Part shown: positions 43,720 through 55,002 of the stretch, piece by piece
Numbering within the stretch: the stretch's first letter is position 1
Layout: each line of letters opens with the position of its first letter
Assembly: GCF_034702125.1 (NCBI RefSeq)
Contig: NC_085868.1
Coordinates: 46,087,828-46,151,827, forward strand
Direction: 5' to 3'
Length of the DNA stretch: 64,000 nt
Origin: Engraulis encrasicolus
Lineage: Eukaryota; Chordata; Actinopteri; Clupeiformes; Engraulidae
Position numbers and translations under genes: made by a program
Notes under the pieces: generated by a model
Seen by the model: only the letters and a program-made list of their open reading frames with translations
Databases searched by the model: none
What the model was told of the DNA's origin: nothing

Positions 43720-45330
43720 TTATTTTAGGCAGCACCATTGAAACCCATTCATCCTCCACTTGTCCGTGATCACCATCAAACTTCAATACCACCTGAAGAA
43801 CTGAAGTCATTCTGACTGGTTAAAGATTATCTGATACTATCAAGCATGATGAAACAATTTCTAAGGAAACTACAATACTTAAAAAGTGCTTGATGCAGCA
43901 AAGTGTGAGTAGCACATGCATTTTGATAGTGATGAAAGTGTGAATGGCTGAAACATTTTAAGAACTTGTAACACTCTTGCAACAAGCAGCCCCATCTAAA
44001 CCAATCTGCTAATCAGTGCCTGGCCTCACCTGAGTAGGGCTGTTATGCCATTATTCAATTACGGGCGTCACCTGCCAAGGGCCTGATGACTCTGGTCACA
44101 TGGTACTCTTGCACCTGTATATAAATCTGGACTATCAACACTTTAGTTGCTTGCCTGCCTGCTGGCTGGCCTGCATGGCACAGCATAGCACTTGTTTGCC
44201 TACAAGCTCGCCTACAAGCTTGCTTACATGCTTGCATACTTTCCTCTTTGTGAAAGCTTGCTGTATGTGGCATCATTTGTGACATTGTTGCCTATAATGT
44301 GTCTGCTGCAAATTATGCATTGCTTTGAGAGCTAGCTACTTGGTGCAAAATATTTTTTTAAAGACTGACCAATGCTATATTCATCATTGGCTCATCAAGA
44401 GATACAGTAAAAAGCCCACCTTGCACACTATCATTGTAACATAGCACTGCGTACTCTGAAATTGTATTCATGCCCACACTTTCAAAGGACCACCGCAAAC
44501 CATTTTCTCAATACAGCATAGCGCCATAGTATCATGCTCAAGGCACTCCAGTCATGGTGAACGATGGGAGGGTGGGGTGGTAACATGGCCAGGGTACCAC
44601 AGTTATGGAGAATGATGGGTGGGGTGGGAAGTTGCCATGGCCATTTTCATGACTACAACTATGACCCAGTATTTGCCTGTCATCACACAGTACAATTCAA
44701 CTTTTTAACTGAAATGGACTGTTATTTTACTTATACTACTGCATAAATATTGTAGAGCACTTTTAGTTTAACAATACTAATACTGTGAACGTTCTGTAGA
44801 GTACTGTTATTTAACAGTTCAATTGCTGCTGAAAATTTTTTATATACTGTGATACATTAAACAGCAATGAGCTGTATTTGATTTTTGGTGTGAAATAACA
44901 GTAGAATTACAGGTAAATATAATTGCCAGTAACTGCCGTTATTTTGCAGGGAAATTTTCTTAGAGTGCATGTATGGACATACGGTATGACATAGTGTGAG
45001 ACAGAGATTTGTATTGTAAATTATTTCAGCTTGATTAGTCTTAAGTCGGCACTACAGCACCACTAGTTATTGTTTTAGTAGTCTACTTACCACCTTTGTG
45101 TTGTAAAGTTACCTCAACATCTGCGGATGTGAAGTCTGATCCCATGTGCTCTCGGAGAGAAAGATGGAGGCAGTTATAGCGCTCACTGCTGCTGATTAGA
45201 CAGTTTTTGACAGGTAAGTGTGAACACATGTTTACTTTCCCGTCCCATATGAGACCAAGGGAGGCTCACCTGCTTGAAGCTTTGAAGGCTTATATTTAAA
45301 AATGGATGGCAAACAATAAATATTCAACTG

Positions 45331-45948
45331 AATAAGACAATAATAACATCAAATGACAATCAAAAACTCACATTCTTCTCACATTCCCCAGCTTTTTCCA
45401 CGGTGGTTGACCCCCTCCATTCCATGGTCATTACTAATACAAGGGGATGACGTTAGGGGCTCACATATTTGCATCATCCAGACTGACAGGTGGGGAGCTG
45501 TCTGTAACCTCAGAGAGCGAGTTAACATGACACGTGTCAACACTTCCTGTTTCTAATGGCCTCTGCCAGGCATGATCCCTGAAGAGGCCGGAAAGGTTCC
45601 TGTAACTGTGGCGTGAATGTGCATGTGTATCTCTCTCCAGACAGAAAAAAACACTATTACGTAAATGTAGGTACAGAATACGAACACATGCAGTCATCTG
45701 CACACTGTAACAAATAGCTGTTTATTTACGGAAATTCTGCAACAGCATTCTACTGTTTTTCGAAAAAACAGACAACTACTGTGAAAATATTACTTTGAGT
45801 CACATATCGAGCATAAACAGTTTTTGACAGGTAAGTGTGAACACATGTTTACTTTCCCGTCCCATATGAGACCAAGGGAGACTCACCTGCTTGAAGCTTT
45901 GAAGGCTTATATTTAAAAATGGATGGCAAACAATAAATATTCAACTGA
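45331..45948. repeat. 2.7-kb tandem duplication, unit 2 (2,083-bp deletion)
   Basis: Matches 42630-43120, then jumps to the equivalent of 45204-45330. The deletion removes unit-1 positions 43121-45203. At the join, CATAAACAGT and GATTAGACAGT share ACAGT, a 5-nt microhomology. The element's left end survives at 45703-45820, proving the element was present before the deletion. Confidence 0.92.
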
Positions 45949-46367
45949 GACTTGCTATTTAGAAAATGCATTTTTCGGATGCATATTATGATTCATGGCA
46001 TTCTCTTAGATCATTTATAGAACGACGAGAGGAATAGAAAAACAACCATCGTTTGAAGTCTGAATACATATGAAAAATACAGAACTTCATAAAACTACAG
46101 ATCTTTTTAAAGTTAAGAGCTTTTCAGAATGATTGCATTGGCCAAACTTCCATTGGAAGTTCATTTGTAGTATGAGAGTAGCTTTCAGTCTTAAACATTA
46201 TGAAATGTACAGCAGCTTAAGTAGAAAATCTAATGATATAACTGTTATTAAATATTAACAAAAGGGAAGACTAAACAAAGCATTTCCATAAAAGCCCATA
46301 AAGTTCAGCTACAGAAATAGCACTGTAAACAACTGTGAACAGTCAGTGAACCTGTGTTGTTCTTTAT
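45949..46367. other. No gene seen
   Basis: AT-rich sequence downstream of the duplication. No feature recognised. Confidence 0.45.
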
Positions 46368-46597
46368 CATTACATTACATTACATTTCACTTAGCTGACG
46401 CTTTCATTTTCTTCAAAGCGACTTACAGTTATTATTTGCAAGGGTATTGCTTACAGTCCCTGGAGCAATGTGGGGTTAGGTGCCTTGCTCAAGGGCACTT
46501 CAGCCATGGATGGAGTAGGGAGAGATCAGGGGGGATTTGAACCTGTAACCCCCAGATTGTAAGACCAACTCTCTGACCACTAGGCCATGGCTGCCAT
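46368..46597 (-). repeat. tRNA-derived SINE (type a), copy 3
   Basis: Minus strand ATGGCAGCCATGGCCTAGTG, A box and GGTTCAAATCC B box, body as in the copies at 39927 and 41218, tail of repeated ATTAC units (46368-46386 on the plus strand). Confidence 0.85.
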
Positions 46598-47180
<583 letters not shown>

Positions 47181-47394
47181 AGATATCCCCTTTAAGAACC
47201 CGATGCGATGCCCACTCCGGAGTCTCCAGAGGCCCAGTGTGAGTTGGCTAATCCCTGCGGACACCAGACTAATGGCTGGCTTCATCCAGCCACTTTACCA
47301 CAGCCCTGCCTGTGGCTGATTTAATCTGTGATTCAGCTATGAGTGGTGAGTAGGGCGATAGAGGGAGACAGAGAGAGAAGGAGGGAGCGAGGGA

Positions 47395-47640
47395 TTTCCT
47401 ACTAGCCTGATTATCATCGACTTCGACTTCGAGACTTGGTCTGACCAAGAGCATAACAATTCACATTTCCCAAACAGCATGTTTGACCCGCCTCCCTTGG
47501 TTCGCTACTGGTTGTTTGCTTCAAGACAAATTGGGAGGAGTTCTTGATTTTTCTGGAGCTCAGAAACCATATTTGTATTGCTCCTGGCCTGACTAGAAGG
47601 TGTTGCGTCACTAGGAGGATGCGGCCTGGCTAATTCCCTC
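47395..47640. mobile_element. MITE, second copy of the L2-nested family
   Basis: Element 47403-47632 (230 bp), TAGCCTGATTATCATCGAC to GCGGCCTGGCTA, collinear with 30927-31139 (CTTGGTCTGACCAAGA, CCCGCCTCCCTTGGTT). Flanks TTTCCTAC and ATTCCCTC match at 6 of 8. Confidence 0.82.
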
Positions 47641-47693
47641 CCTTCTCTCCACTGTATTGCAGGAATGGATTAGGGTTGCAGCATTTAACTGTT

Positions 47694-47892
47694 ATTTTGG
47701 AGAGAGGAGTCTGCACACTTAAAATCCTTTTTGTCTTTGTTTTGTTTTTTTTAATTCATGGCAGGGTTACGTTTCGACTTCCATCAGTCTTCATCAGATT
47801 GTCGAGGTGACCTACCTATGAAATGTAATCCTGCTATGGAGTAAAAATAAACAAAAAAAGACTGTAAGTGTGCGGACTCCTTACTCCAAAAT
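47694..47892. mobile_element. MITE with GGAGTCTGCACACTTA arms
   Basis: Left ATTTTGGAGAGAGGAGTCTG; right, reverse complemented, ATTTTGGAGTAAGGAGTCCG. Both continue CACACTTA. The centre carries GTTTCGACTTCC and CTTCATCAG. 199 bp. No clear target duplication. Confidence 0.75.
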
Positions 47893-48023
47893 TTCAGTCA
47901 GCCTTTGTCCTGCACCTTGTCCTGAGGTGAACACAATCTTCATCTTACAACTGGTTATAACATTTCACTATCACCAGAGTAGGACTAGGGGTGCAAGCAG
48001 TCATAGCCACTGTATGACAGAGG

Positions 48024-48152
48024 CAGGGGCATAGCAGCACATTTTGGGCCCAATGTACAATTAGCTCCAATGGACCCACACAGCCATAAGTTCCTAAATC
48101 GGACTGTGTGTGGGCCCCCTATATACATGGGGCCCTGGTGCCTCAGCCCCTG
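48024..48152. mobile_element. hAT-like MITE, CAGGGGCATAGC ends
   Basis: CAGGGGCATAGCAGCAC to CCTCAGCCCCTG, with TTTTGGGCCC and GGGGCCCTGG inside. GACAGAGG lies directly left (48016-48023) and again at 48166-48173, 13 bases beyond the apparent right end, so the boundary is uncertain. Confidence 0.6.
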
Positions 48153-48240
48153 AATGACACCACAGGACAGAGGTGATGAAAGGAAGTGAAATAGACAACT
48201 ATAAACATTGATGAATTGTAAGCTGTTAGGAAGGTGTACC

Positions 48241-48468
48241 CAGGGCTGGCCTGGGGTAGAAATAGAGCCCGGGTACTTTTGGCTTAAAGAGGTCTCTCAT
48301 AATTAGGGAAGCAGAACTGACTCACCAGTGGGCCTCGCACCCTCGAGGGCCCCTATTTGGGCCCCTATTTTCTGAAATGTAAAAAAAAATAATCTGAAAA
48401 TAGGGCCCCACGAGGGTGTGGGGCCCACCGGGAAATGCCCGCAATGCCAGATGGCCAGTCCAGTCCTG
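48241..48468. mobile_element. GGGCTGG hAT-like MITE, copy 2
   Basis: CAGGGCTGGCCTGG to CCAGTCCAGTCCTG. Internally TACTTTTGGCTTAAAG and TCATAATTAG match copy 3. No target duplication is evident. Confidence 0.75.
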
Positions 48469-48936
48469 TTTATTGTTGTACCTTGTGGACTACTCCTTGA
48501 TAGCTGCGATAAGAAGGACTTTGATTCGAATTAAATAAATAAAGAAAGAAATCTCAGCGGAACAACAAAATCTGAACAAGGCCATAACATGGAATACACA
48601 ACTCTAGTTTGCTCCAACCCCACAACAAGGTGGCCGTGAAGAAAATTTAATTTCTCTACCACCACTCCAGGGAGAGCAGAGTGAGGGGGGGGGGGGACAC
48701 ACACACACACACACAAATGGCTCCAGATGGAAGTGGAGGTGAGGGTGTCCAAAAACAGATGGTACTAGAAGGTTAACAGGTCTTTTGGGCAATCCATGCT
48801 ACAACTATCCCTGTCTGTCTGACCCAAAGGTTTTTTGTTGTTAGTGGCACAAAAACAGCTCTGGGCTGGGGGGGCAGTACGCATGAGACCCCATTATAGA
48901 GTGGACCATGACCTTGGACCAAAGGATGAAACACAC

Positions 48937-49113
48937 TGGCCGGGGTGGACTGGGGGGAAAATAGGGCCGGGGCACTTTTGGCTTAAAGCCCCCCCTCATA
49001 ATTAGCGGCACAGAACTGGTTCACCAATTAGCCCCGCACCCAAATTAGGGGCCCACAAGGGAGCAGGGCCCGCCGGGAAATGCCCGCTATGCCAGATGGC
49101 CAGTCCAGCCCTG
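48937..49113. mobile_element. GGGCTGG hAT-like MITE, copy 3
   Basis: GGGGTGGACTGG to GGCCAGTCCAGCCCTG, 0.47 kb beyond copy 2, same orientation. The close spacing suggests either local transposition or an old duplication. Confidence 0.72.
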
Positions 49114-49440
49114 CATACTGCCTTCTGATCTTGTTCACTTATTTGTGTGTGTGTGTGCAGTGCACCGTTCTATTTTAGTTTTCCAAGCATTCACGAAAAT
49201 ACAGGGTGCTAAACAGTTGTGGTCAATCAATACCCACATACCTAATTATTTGACTCATTGGTTCATTTTTTCATTCATTCATTCATTGGCGTAATACATA
49301 TTTTTCATTTATTTTTTTTAATTGAATTAATGTCACAGTGCTTCTCCCTAAATAGAGTGTTGTCTGTCTTGTGGTTTGTGTGTAATTATGTGCAGCCACC
49401 CTTGCATAACTTATCCACTATCCAGTCAACAGCATTTTGA

Positions 49441-49643
49441 CAGGACACGGTAACACTTTATTTTAGGGATACATCTATAAGCACTAATACATACAATGTT
49501 AATGCTTACATAAGTAACTTGTAAGGCATGTACTAAGCAAACGCTAAGGCCTTTGTACATGCCTTACAAGTTACTTATACAGACATATTGTATGTATTAG
49601 TGCTAATAGATGTGTCCCTAAAATAAAGTGTTACCCAGGACAC
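49441..49643. mobile_element. 187-bp hairpin MITE, perfect 8-bp duplication
   Basis: Element 49449-49635. GGTAACACTTTATTTTAGGG and its inverted end form a nearly full-length hairpin around GCTAAGGCCTTTG. CAGGACAC flanks it at 49441-49448 and 49636-49643. Confidence 0.95.
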
Positions 49644-49738
49644 ATAACAGTCTCAAAACGGCCAGCAAGCACCCACATGACCCCTGTTTGACTGGCATCA
49701 GCCCACAGACCCTTGGCTACTGTACACTTGACTCTTCA

Positions 49739-50085
49739 CACTAAAGCAGGGATGTCAAACTCAGGCCCAGCGGCCAAATTTGGCCTGCGGATCCATTTTA
49801 TTTGGCCCACAAGATCATTTCAAATGTGTAGTTGGCCCACATACACCATTAATAAATAAAAATATGACAACATTTTTGTGCATCACAAGAATTATGAGTG
49901 GGTCCAAACTGGTGTAAGAGCATATTCATGCTAACTAGCACATAGAAGTAAACCATAGTATAAGTATATATGGTGGTAATGTGTTACTTGTGTTGCATCA
50001 AGTATTAAATGTGTGTACTCCCAAGTAATCCCAGATTTTGATTTTGGCCCTCTGTAAATTTGAGTTTGACATCCTTGCACCAGAG
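49739..50085. mobile_element. hAT-like MITE (CAGGGATGTCAAAC), 6/8 duplication
   Basis: Element 49747-50077 (331 bp), ends CAGGGATGTCAAACTC and GAGTTTGACATCCTTG. Flanks CACTAAAG and CACCAGAG match at 6 of 8. The ends resemble the 22-kb element (CAGGGGTGTCAAAC), but the interior differs. Confidence 0.82.
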
Positions 50086-50213
50086 TAAAGAGTGATGAAG
50101 GGTGCCACCCCTTAGAGGACATGATGTATCTGGAGAGAACGACTGGGTGAGAATTAGACGGAGATCAAGGAGAATCTGGAGGGAGTATGGTGGTGGTGGG
50201 GGTAGTGGTGGAT

Positions 50214-50224
50214 GTGTGTGTGTG

Positions 50225-50284
<60 letters not shown>

Positions 50285-50402
50285 TGTGTGTTTGTGCGTG
50301 TGTTTGTGCGTGCGCCTGAAGTGTGTGATTTGTGGGATGATTGGGGTGATGATGAGGATGATGATGATCATGATGATGAGGATGATGACGATGATGATGC
50401 TA
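50214..50402. repeat. (TG)n(CGTG)n and (GAT)n tracts
   Basis: Interrupted TG/CGTG at 50214-50310, then GATGATGAG-type trinucleotides at 50342-50402. Open frames across them are artefacts. Confidence 0.93.
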
Positions 50403-50754
50403 AGGGTGTGAGTATGTGACTACCTGAGTGTTTGAATCTTGTGAGGGCTGTGTCAGCAATGCATGACCTCTCTCAAAAGATCATGTATAGCCACTATGCA
50501 CACACAGGCATGGAGGAGCTCCTAAATGATTTGGGGTTTCTTGTAATATATAATGAATGCCACAGAGTCAAGAAGCTTTGGTTCATTTCCTGTGTCTCTT
50601 ATTCATATTGGATGAAGCAGGAGTGGACTTTGTCACGGCACACTCACTACTGCGCACGGCGGCGAAGAGTTGTAACATGTTGTGTGTGGTCACATAAAAC
50701 CAATTTTGACATGCATAAAGCACATGTACAGTACCCATAAAATCTTACAAAAAC

Positions 50755-51086
50755 GGTAACACTTCATAATAACCGTCCGCTATGAATGGTGTTGATATAT
50801 CATTAAATCAATTGTATAACACATACTAAATATTTGTTGATGACAATAAAATATTACTAAATATTTAACTAAAAAGACTATTTGTTTCTGCAACTATAAT
50901 TCTATTGCAAACATATTATTAAATCAATTGTAAAACATTAACTAGGAAGTCTTTTTAGTTAAATATTTAGTCATGTATTATTGTCACCAACAAATGTTTC
51001 GTAAGTGTTATACAATTGATTTGTTAATGATATATCAATGCTTATAATAGCATTATAGATGCGGAAGGTTATTGGGACGTGTTACC
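50755..51086. mobile_element. Long hairpin MITE, GGTAACACTTCA end
   Basis: From GGTAACACTTCATAATAACC to GTTATTGGGACGTGTTACC. Paired internal blocks include ATATCATTAAATCAATTGTA and CTAAAAAGAC/GTCTTTTTAG. 332 bp. It shares the GGTAACACTT start with the 49.4-kb element. An A-rich flank hides any duplication. Confidence 0.82.
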
Positions 51087-51313
51087 AAAAAAAAAAACAA
51101 AGCAAAATTATAATGTGTCATGAAAGTTCACATCATGTTGAGACAACAAGCCTGTTTTTTCTGATTTATATCCATTCAATTTCGGATTGTCAGATGCAAT
51201 TAAAACTTGATTCACTTTGAATAAGGTTGATGCATGCAATATGTAACTGGCCCATTCAGTACCATTAACATACATAACACTTCATTGATGTTTATGACAT
51301 GTCTCTTATAAAG

Positions 51314-51556
51314 TATCATTTGTTATTGGTCCAGGAAGACAGATGCTGAGGCACTCAAGGTTGCAATTGTTTTTACTTTTTTATTTGGCTACAATTTCTA
51401 CGCGTTTCAGCCCTTATGGCCTTCTTCAGGGCGTCATATGCAGCATCTGTCTTCCTGGACCAAGTTTGAGAGCCCCTACACTGATGAGCACCAAGGAAAA
51501 AAGGTGAAGACCCAGAAGCACTCCAATTACCTGCTAGTGTTTTATCATTTGTTATT
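51314..51556. mobile_element. 215-bp insertion with 14-bp duplication and internal hairpin
   Basis: Insert 51328-51542 lies between TATCATTTGTTATT (51314-51327) and the same 14-mer (51543-51556). Near its left side GGTCCAGGAAGACAGATGCT pairs with an inverted copy at 51441-51463; counting two flanking bases the arm is 23 bp and perfect. Between lies TTTCTACGCGTTTCAG. A 14-bp duplication suggests LINE-type retroposition, but the hairpin suggests a DNA element. Confidence 0.8.
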
Positions 51557-52164
51557 ATTGTAATAGGGACAATACTAACAGTAATAGGCCTATAGTAATA
51601 GTAATAGTAATAGTAATACTAACAGTAATAGAAATACTAATACTAATACCAATACTACTACTTATAGTTATAGTAGGCCTAATGGTGGAGTCAAAAATGT
51701 TGACCACCTTAAAACATCATAAACAATTGAGCAATGCAATACATTCTCTGCATTCGCAAAGCATTACTACTTACTGCTTTCATGGAGTCCTCTGTGTATT
51801 AATTAATAGAGGCTCACAAACATGAGCCTCCTCAACTGCCTTACTGAGCTGTTTACCAGGAAATCAACACAGTTCAACGTCAGTGCAAGTGAATAATTTA
51901 ACCTGCTCCGGAGCACCAGAGTAGCCTCCAGGCATTGTGTCACTAGAGGATGTGTTTAAAAAAAAAAAAAAAAAAAATTGTATCTGTATGAAGAAAAAGA
52001 TAATAAAAAAAATATGTGCCTCAATCTGAGAGGTAGCTGTATCTGAAAATATGAATCGACAGTTAGCCTACTGTGTGTTTATGAAAGACTTGAACGGAAA
52101 TTGTGCAGATGTCAAAGATGCATTTTTCCACAAGGTTCAGTAAGCGAAAGCGAAAGCCCACGTG
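51557..52164. other. No gene; (AGTAAT)n-like tract and A18 run
   Basis: Imperfect TAGTAA/TACTAA repeats at 51565-51670 and an A18 run near 51960. No coding signal. Confidence 0.55.
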
Positions 52165-52245
52165 GGAAATTCCAACTCCCATTGTCATTGTGACGCAGCA
52201 CTCCACAGCACATACAGTAAGTGAACACTGCAACTGAGTGGCAGT
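52165..52245 (-). repeat. SINE type c fragment
   Basis: TCCAACTCCCATTGTCATTG and CAGCACTCCACAGCACA match the 3' part of the copy at 895-1168. The tRNA head is missing. Confidence 0.6.
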
Positions 52246-52507
52246 GGATGTAAATGACAACAACAGAACAAGAAAAAGTACAACTATTAGTCACTTGGGA
52301 AAAAATGAATAATTACTAATCAACAGTTGAGAGAACAATTTTAAACATACAGCTGATATATTGAACATTTTTCCACGTTATCTATCACCTCACTCTTCCC
52401 AGATAGTGAGGCAAGCCATGTATATTAACATACCATTCCATTTAATTCACAAACAAGCCAGACCCTCTATTATAAAACACTCTCCTATCCTGAGCTAAAT
52501 AACACAT

Positions 52508-52682
52508 TTATTTTTAAGGGCTTGTTGGCCTTTATTATTACAGGACAGTATGAGAGTAGACAGGAAATGATTGGGAGAGAGAGATGGGACAAGGCTGGGC
52601 CGGGAAATGACTCGAACTTTGGTCCCCGTGGGCATGCAAGCCCAAATGTGGGGGACTTAGCGCGCTGCACCACAGCGCCCCC
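52508..52682 (-). repeat. tRNA-derived SINE (type b), near full length
   Basis: Minus strand GGGGGCGCTGTGGTGCAGCG (A-box region) and a B-box-like AGTTCGAGTC. A CCCATCTCTCTCTCCCAAT-type body follows, ending GGCCAACAAGCCC. TTATTTTTAAG and TTATTTTTCAG near the edges hint at a target duplication. Confidence 0.82.
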
Positions 52683-52683
52683 T

Positions 52684-53994
52684 TCAAGTTATTTTTCAGT
52701 TACGCTTTATAAACTCTACTCTGTTACATTAAGACTTGTTCACATTTAGGGCGAGCCTAACACATGTGCCAACAGAAGATTCATATGTTATTATTCACTT
52801 GGGAATGTATATGGTCATTATTACCAATATTGTGATGGTGACACCAATAGCGCTTAATTCCTCTTAGAGAATTGGGAATGTTCCATTCACACACCTTTGA
52901 TGTAGGTCTAATTAAATTAATTAAATAAATAATCAAGTCCCACAGTCCACGGCAAATTCTTAAAAGTAATAAACATTGAGAACCAGATTTGATTTTAGCC
53001 CATACTTTGCCATAGCCTGCACTTCACTGTCATTCTGTATTTTTCATGTCTTCTTTTTAGCACTAACCATCAGATAATTGCAATAATTTTCCCTGCCTGA
53101 AAGTCATCTATTTCTAGCATATGTGAATAAAGCAATCTTACAGGCTAGTACCTCCTCAGTTGCTTCGAGAGAGCAGAATGAATAGCTTCTGGAAGATGGC
53201 TTTGGGTTCTTTGTGGCTCAGATGGAAGGTGAATTGTTCAGTTGACTGCTGCTTTGGTGAATAGATGGAGGTCACAGCTCTCCAGAACCCACTTTCCCAG
53301 CCAGCCAAAGGAATTGCTGGCCTGTTTTCAAGTGGTAATATGCGTCTTCAATGATGTTGACTCACTGGGAGAGGAGGATGTTATCGCTCAAGTGTTTGAA
53401 AGACACCATACAGTGGTGCACAGAAAACGGTTTTGACTGGAGCAGTGCAGTGGGTGGCTAAACTTCTTCAAACCTCACTCCCCATCACCACACACCACGT
53501 ATAACAAACCTGAAACATCCATCATTGACATGTCAAGTGAAAAGAATAGCGTACTTTGTATGTTGGGCACAGCCGCCTGCAGAATTTAATATTTTGCACA
53601 AATACAAATGTAATGTGCTTGCAAAAAAGAAACCCTTTTGTTGCATCAGTCATTCACATAATTTTGGGAAAAGCCTGAAAATGGAGGGAAATGTATGAGT
53701 TGCTTGACTTTCTAATTGGATAATCATGCTAATATGTGCACATTTACTGGGAGAAATAGGCACACTTCATCTTTAATTCTTTCCACTTCTCCCAAAGATC
53801 ATTCAAATTTAAAATGAATGTTGTGTAGGCTGTCAGCTTCTTCACTGTTTAATAATATCAATATCTATTCAATATACTGTATCTGCTTATTTAACTCTGT
53901 ACAATAATTTATCTTCAACACAAAAATCTTGGACATGGCAAAATAGACAAAACAAAGCTTATTTTAAAATTGATTTCCATGCCAATCAACCATA
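52684..53994. other. No gene seen
   Basis: About 1.3 kb without recognisable repeats. The plus frame at 53242-53436 has no domain I know, and no splice context is convincing. Confidence 0.4.
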
Positions 53995-54133
53995 GGTACT
54001 ACCAGGGGCGCTGCAAGAAATTTGGGCCCCATGAAAGATTCGAATTTTGGGTCCCCGTAAGGGCACCTTTCAGTGCTTGGGCCCTTAGAATCTGTAACAC
54101 CTTTCCCCCTCTAGCGGCACCCATGGGTATTAC
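53995..54133. mobile_element. Short hAT-like MITE, 7/8 duplication
   Basis: Element 54003-54125 (123 bp), starting CAGGGGCGCTGC; the right end, reverse complemented, is CATGGGTGCCGCT. Flanks GGTACTAC and GGTATTAC match at 7 of 8. Confidence 0.7.
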
Positions 54134-54732
54134 GCCCACGTTATTACATTGTGAAGAGTGTTCTGTTTGGCTTCTCCAATGATTTAGGATACATGGGCCC
54201 ATAACAATATCTGGAGCCGAAAAGTCTTCACTCTAACTCCCATCCCTCCAGTTCACCCATTATTGCCATATCTCCAGCAAAACAAATCCCATCATGAGTT
54301 GCCAACAGACTACTCTCTGCAGGGCCCTTGTGAGGCTGTGCTACTCCACTGACCCTTGTAGGAGAGAGCCCCGGGCTTGTAGGATATGCAGTTATCAGTC
54401 CTGCACGCTAAAGTGAACTCACTCATATTATTGGTCGAGGTGTCCACAGTGTCCTCAGAATATGAATCAGACGAGATGAGAGAGTGTCCGCCCGCCGCCC
54501 AGAGTGTGTCTGCTGTTCTCTCCAGCTGATTGGACGCCCAAGGTTGTTGTTTTTCCTCCTGTACAAAATTAAAGTTTTCCAGTGAATAGCTCCAAGATGT
54601 TTACCTTTCTGATGTATGTATCAATTTAAGAGAGTGCCTTGAGTGAGTGGGCGGTGAAAGTGGTCATATGTGACATGGGCAATCATAACAATGCAAGTAT
54701 TCTGCTTATAGCATGTCGCCTTGAAGCACATT
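54134..54732. other. No gene seen
   Basis: No recognised element or coding frame. Confidence 0.4.
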
Positions 54733-55002
54733 CTCCACACCGGGGTCAGCTCTATGTTCCTACAGCCCATTGGTCCCACGGCACATTGGTCCCACAGCCT
54801 AAATGGTCCCAGCTTATTCCTGCTGCTCCATGTTCCCACAGTTTTACGAAATTATTCAAATGTAAGCCCTATGCTCTACAACTCCATGTTGCCACATTTC
54901 CAAGTAAACTAAGAGAACCAATATGCCTAAATGTAATGTTTAAAATCTTAGTGATGTGGGACCAATGGGCTGTGGAAACATAGACACGCTCCCCTCCACA
55001 CC
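54733..55002. mobile_element. MITE with CCCATTGGTCCCAC arms, 9-bp duplication
   Basis: Element 54742-54993 (252 bp). Inverted arms share TCTATGTT-CC-ACAGCCCATTGG and then TCCCAC. CTCCACACC occurs at 54733-54741 and 54994-55002. The left arm carries an extra copy of the GGTCCCACGGCACATT block. Open frames here are incidental. Confidence 0.88.

Larger units (their letters stand above)
43001..44969 (-). mobile_element. 1.8-kb inverted-repeat element, copy B
   Basis: Element 43003-44967 (1,965 bp), inverted relative to copy A, flanked by CA on both sides. Same ends as copies A and C. The minisatellite has 4 units of 12 bp. It is longer than the others mainly because of a 122-bp MITE (43595-43716). 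Confidence 0.9.
42630..45330. repeat. 2.7-kb tandem duplication, unit 1 (intact)
   Basis: Starts at AATAAGATAATAATATCAAA (42630). After 2,701 bases the same sequence restarts at 45331, just after TTCAACTG. Unit 1 contains copy B of the 1.8-kb element and 360 bases of 3' flank (44968-45330) with a splice-donor-like ACAG/GTAAGT near 45211. Confidence 0.9.

Noticed and set aside
45140..45215. Host exon ending at ACAG/GTAAGT
   Set aside because: The donor is good, but the ATG reading upstream stops (GATTAG) before it and no acceptor is convincing. Could only be a 5' UTR exon.
50165..50419. Frames across TG and GAT repeats
   Set aside because: Pure microsatellite translation.
53242..53436. Possible exon or processed pseudogene on either strand
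   Set aside because: The peptide is not low-complexity but matches no family I know. There are no splice sites or poly(A) tail to support it.
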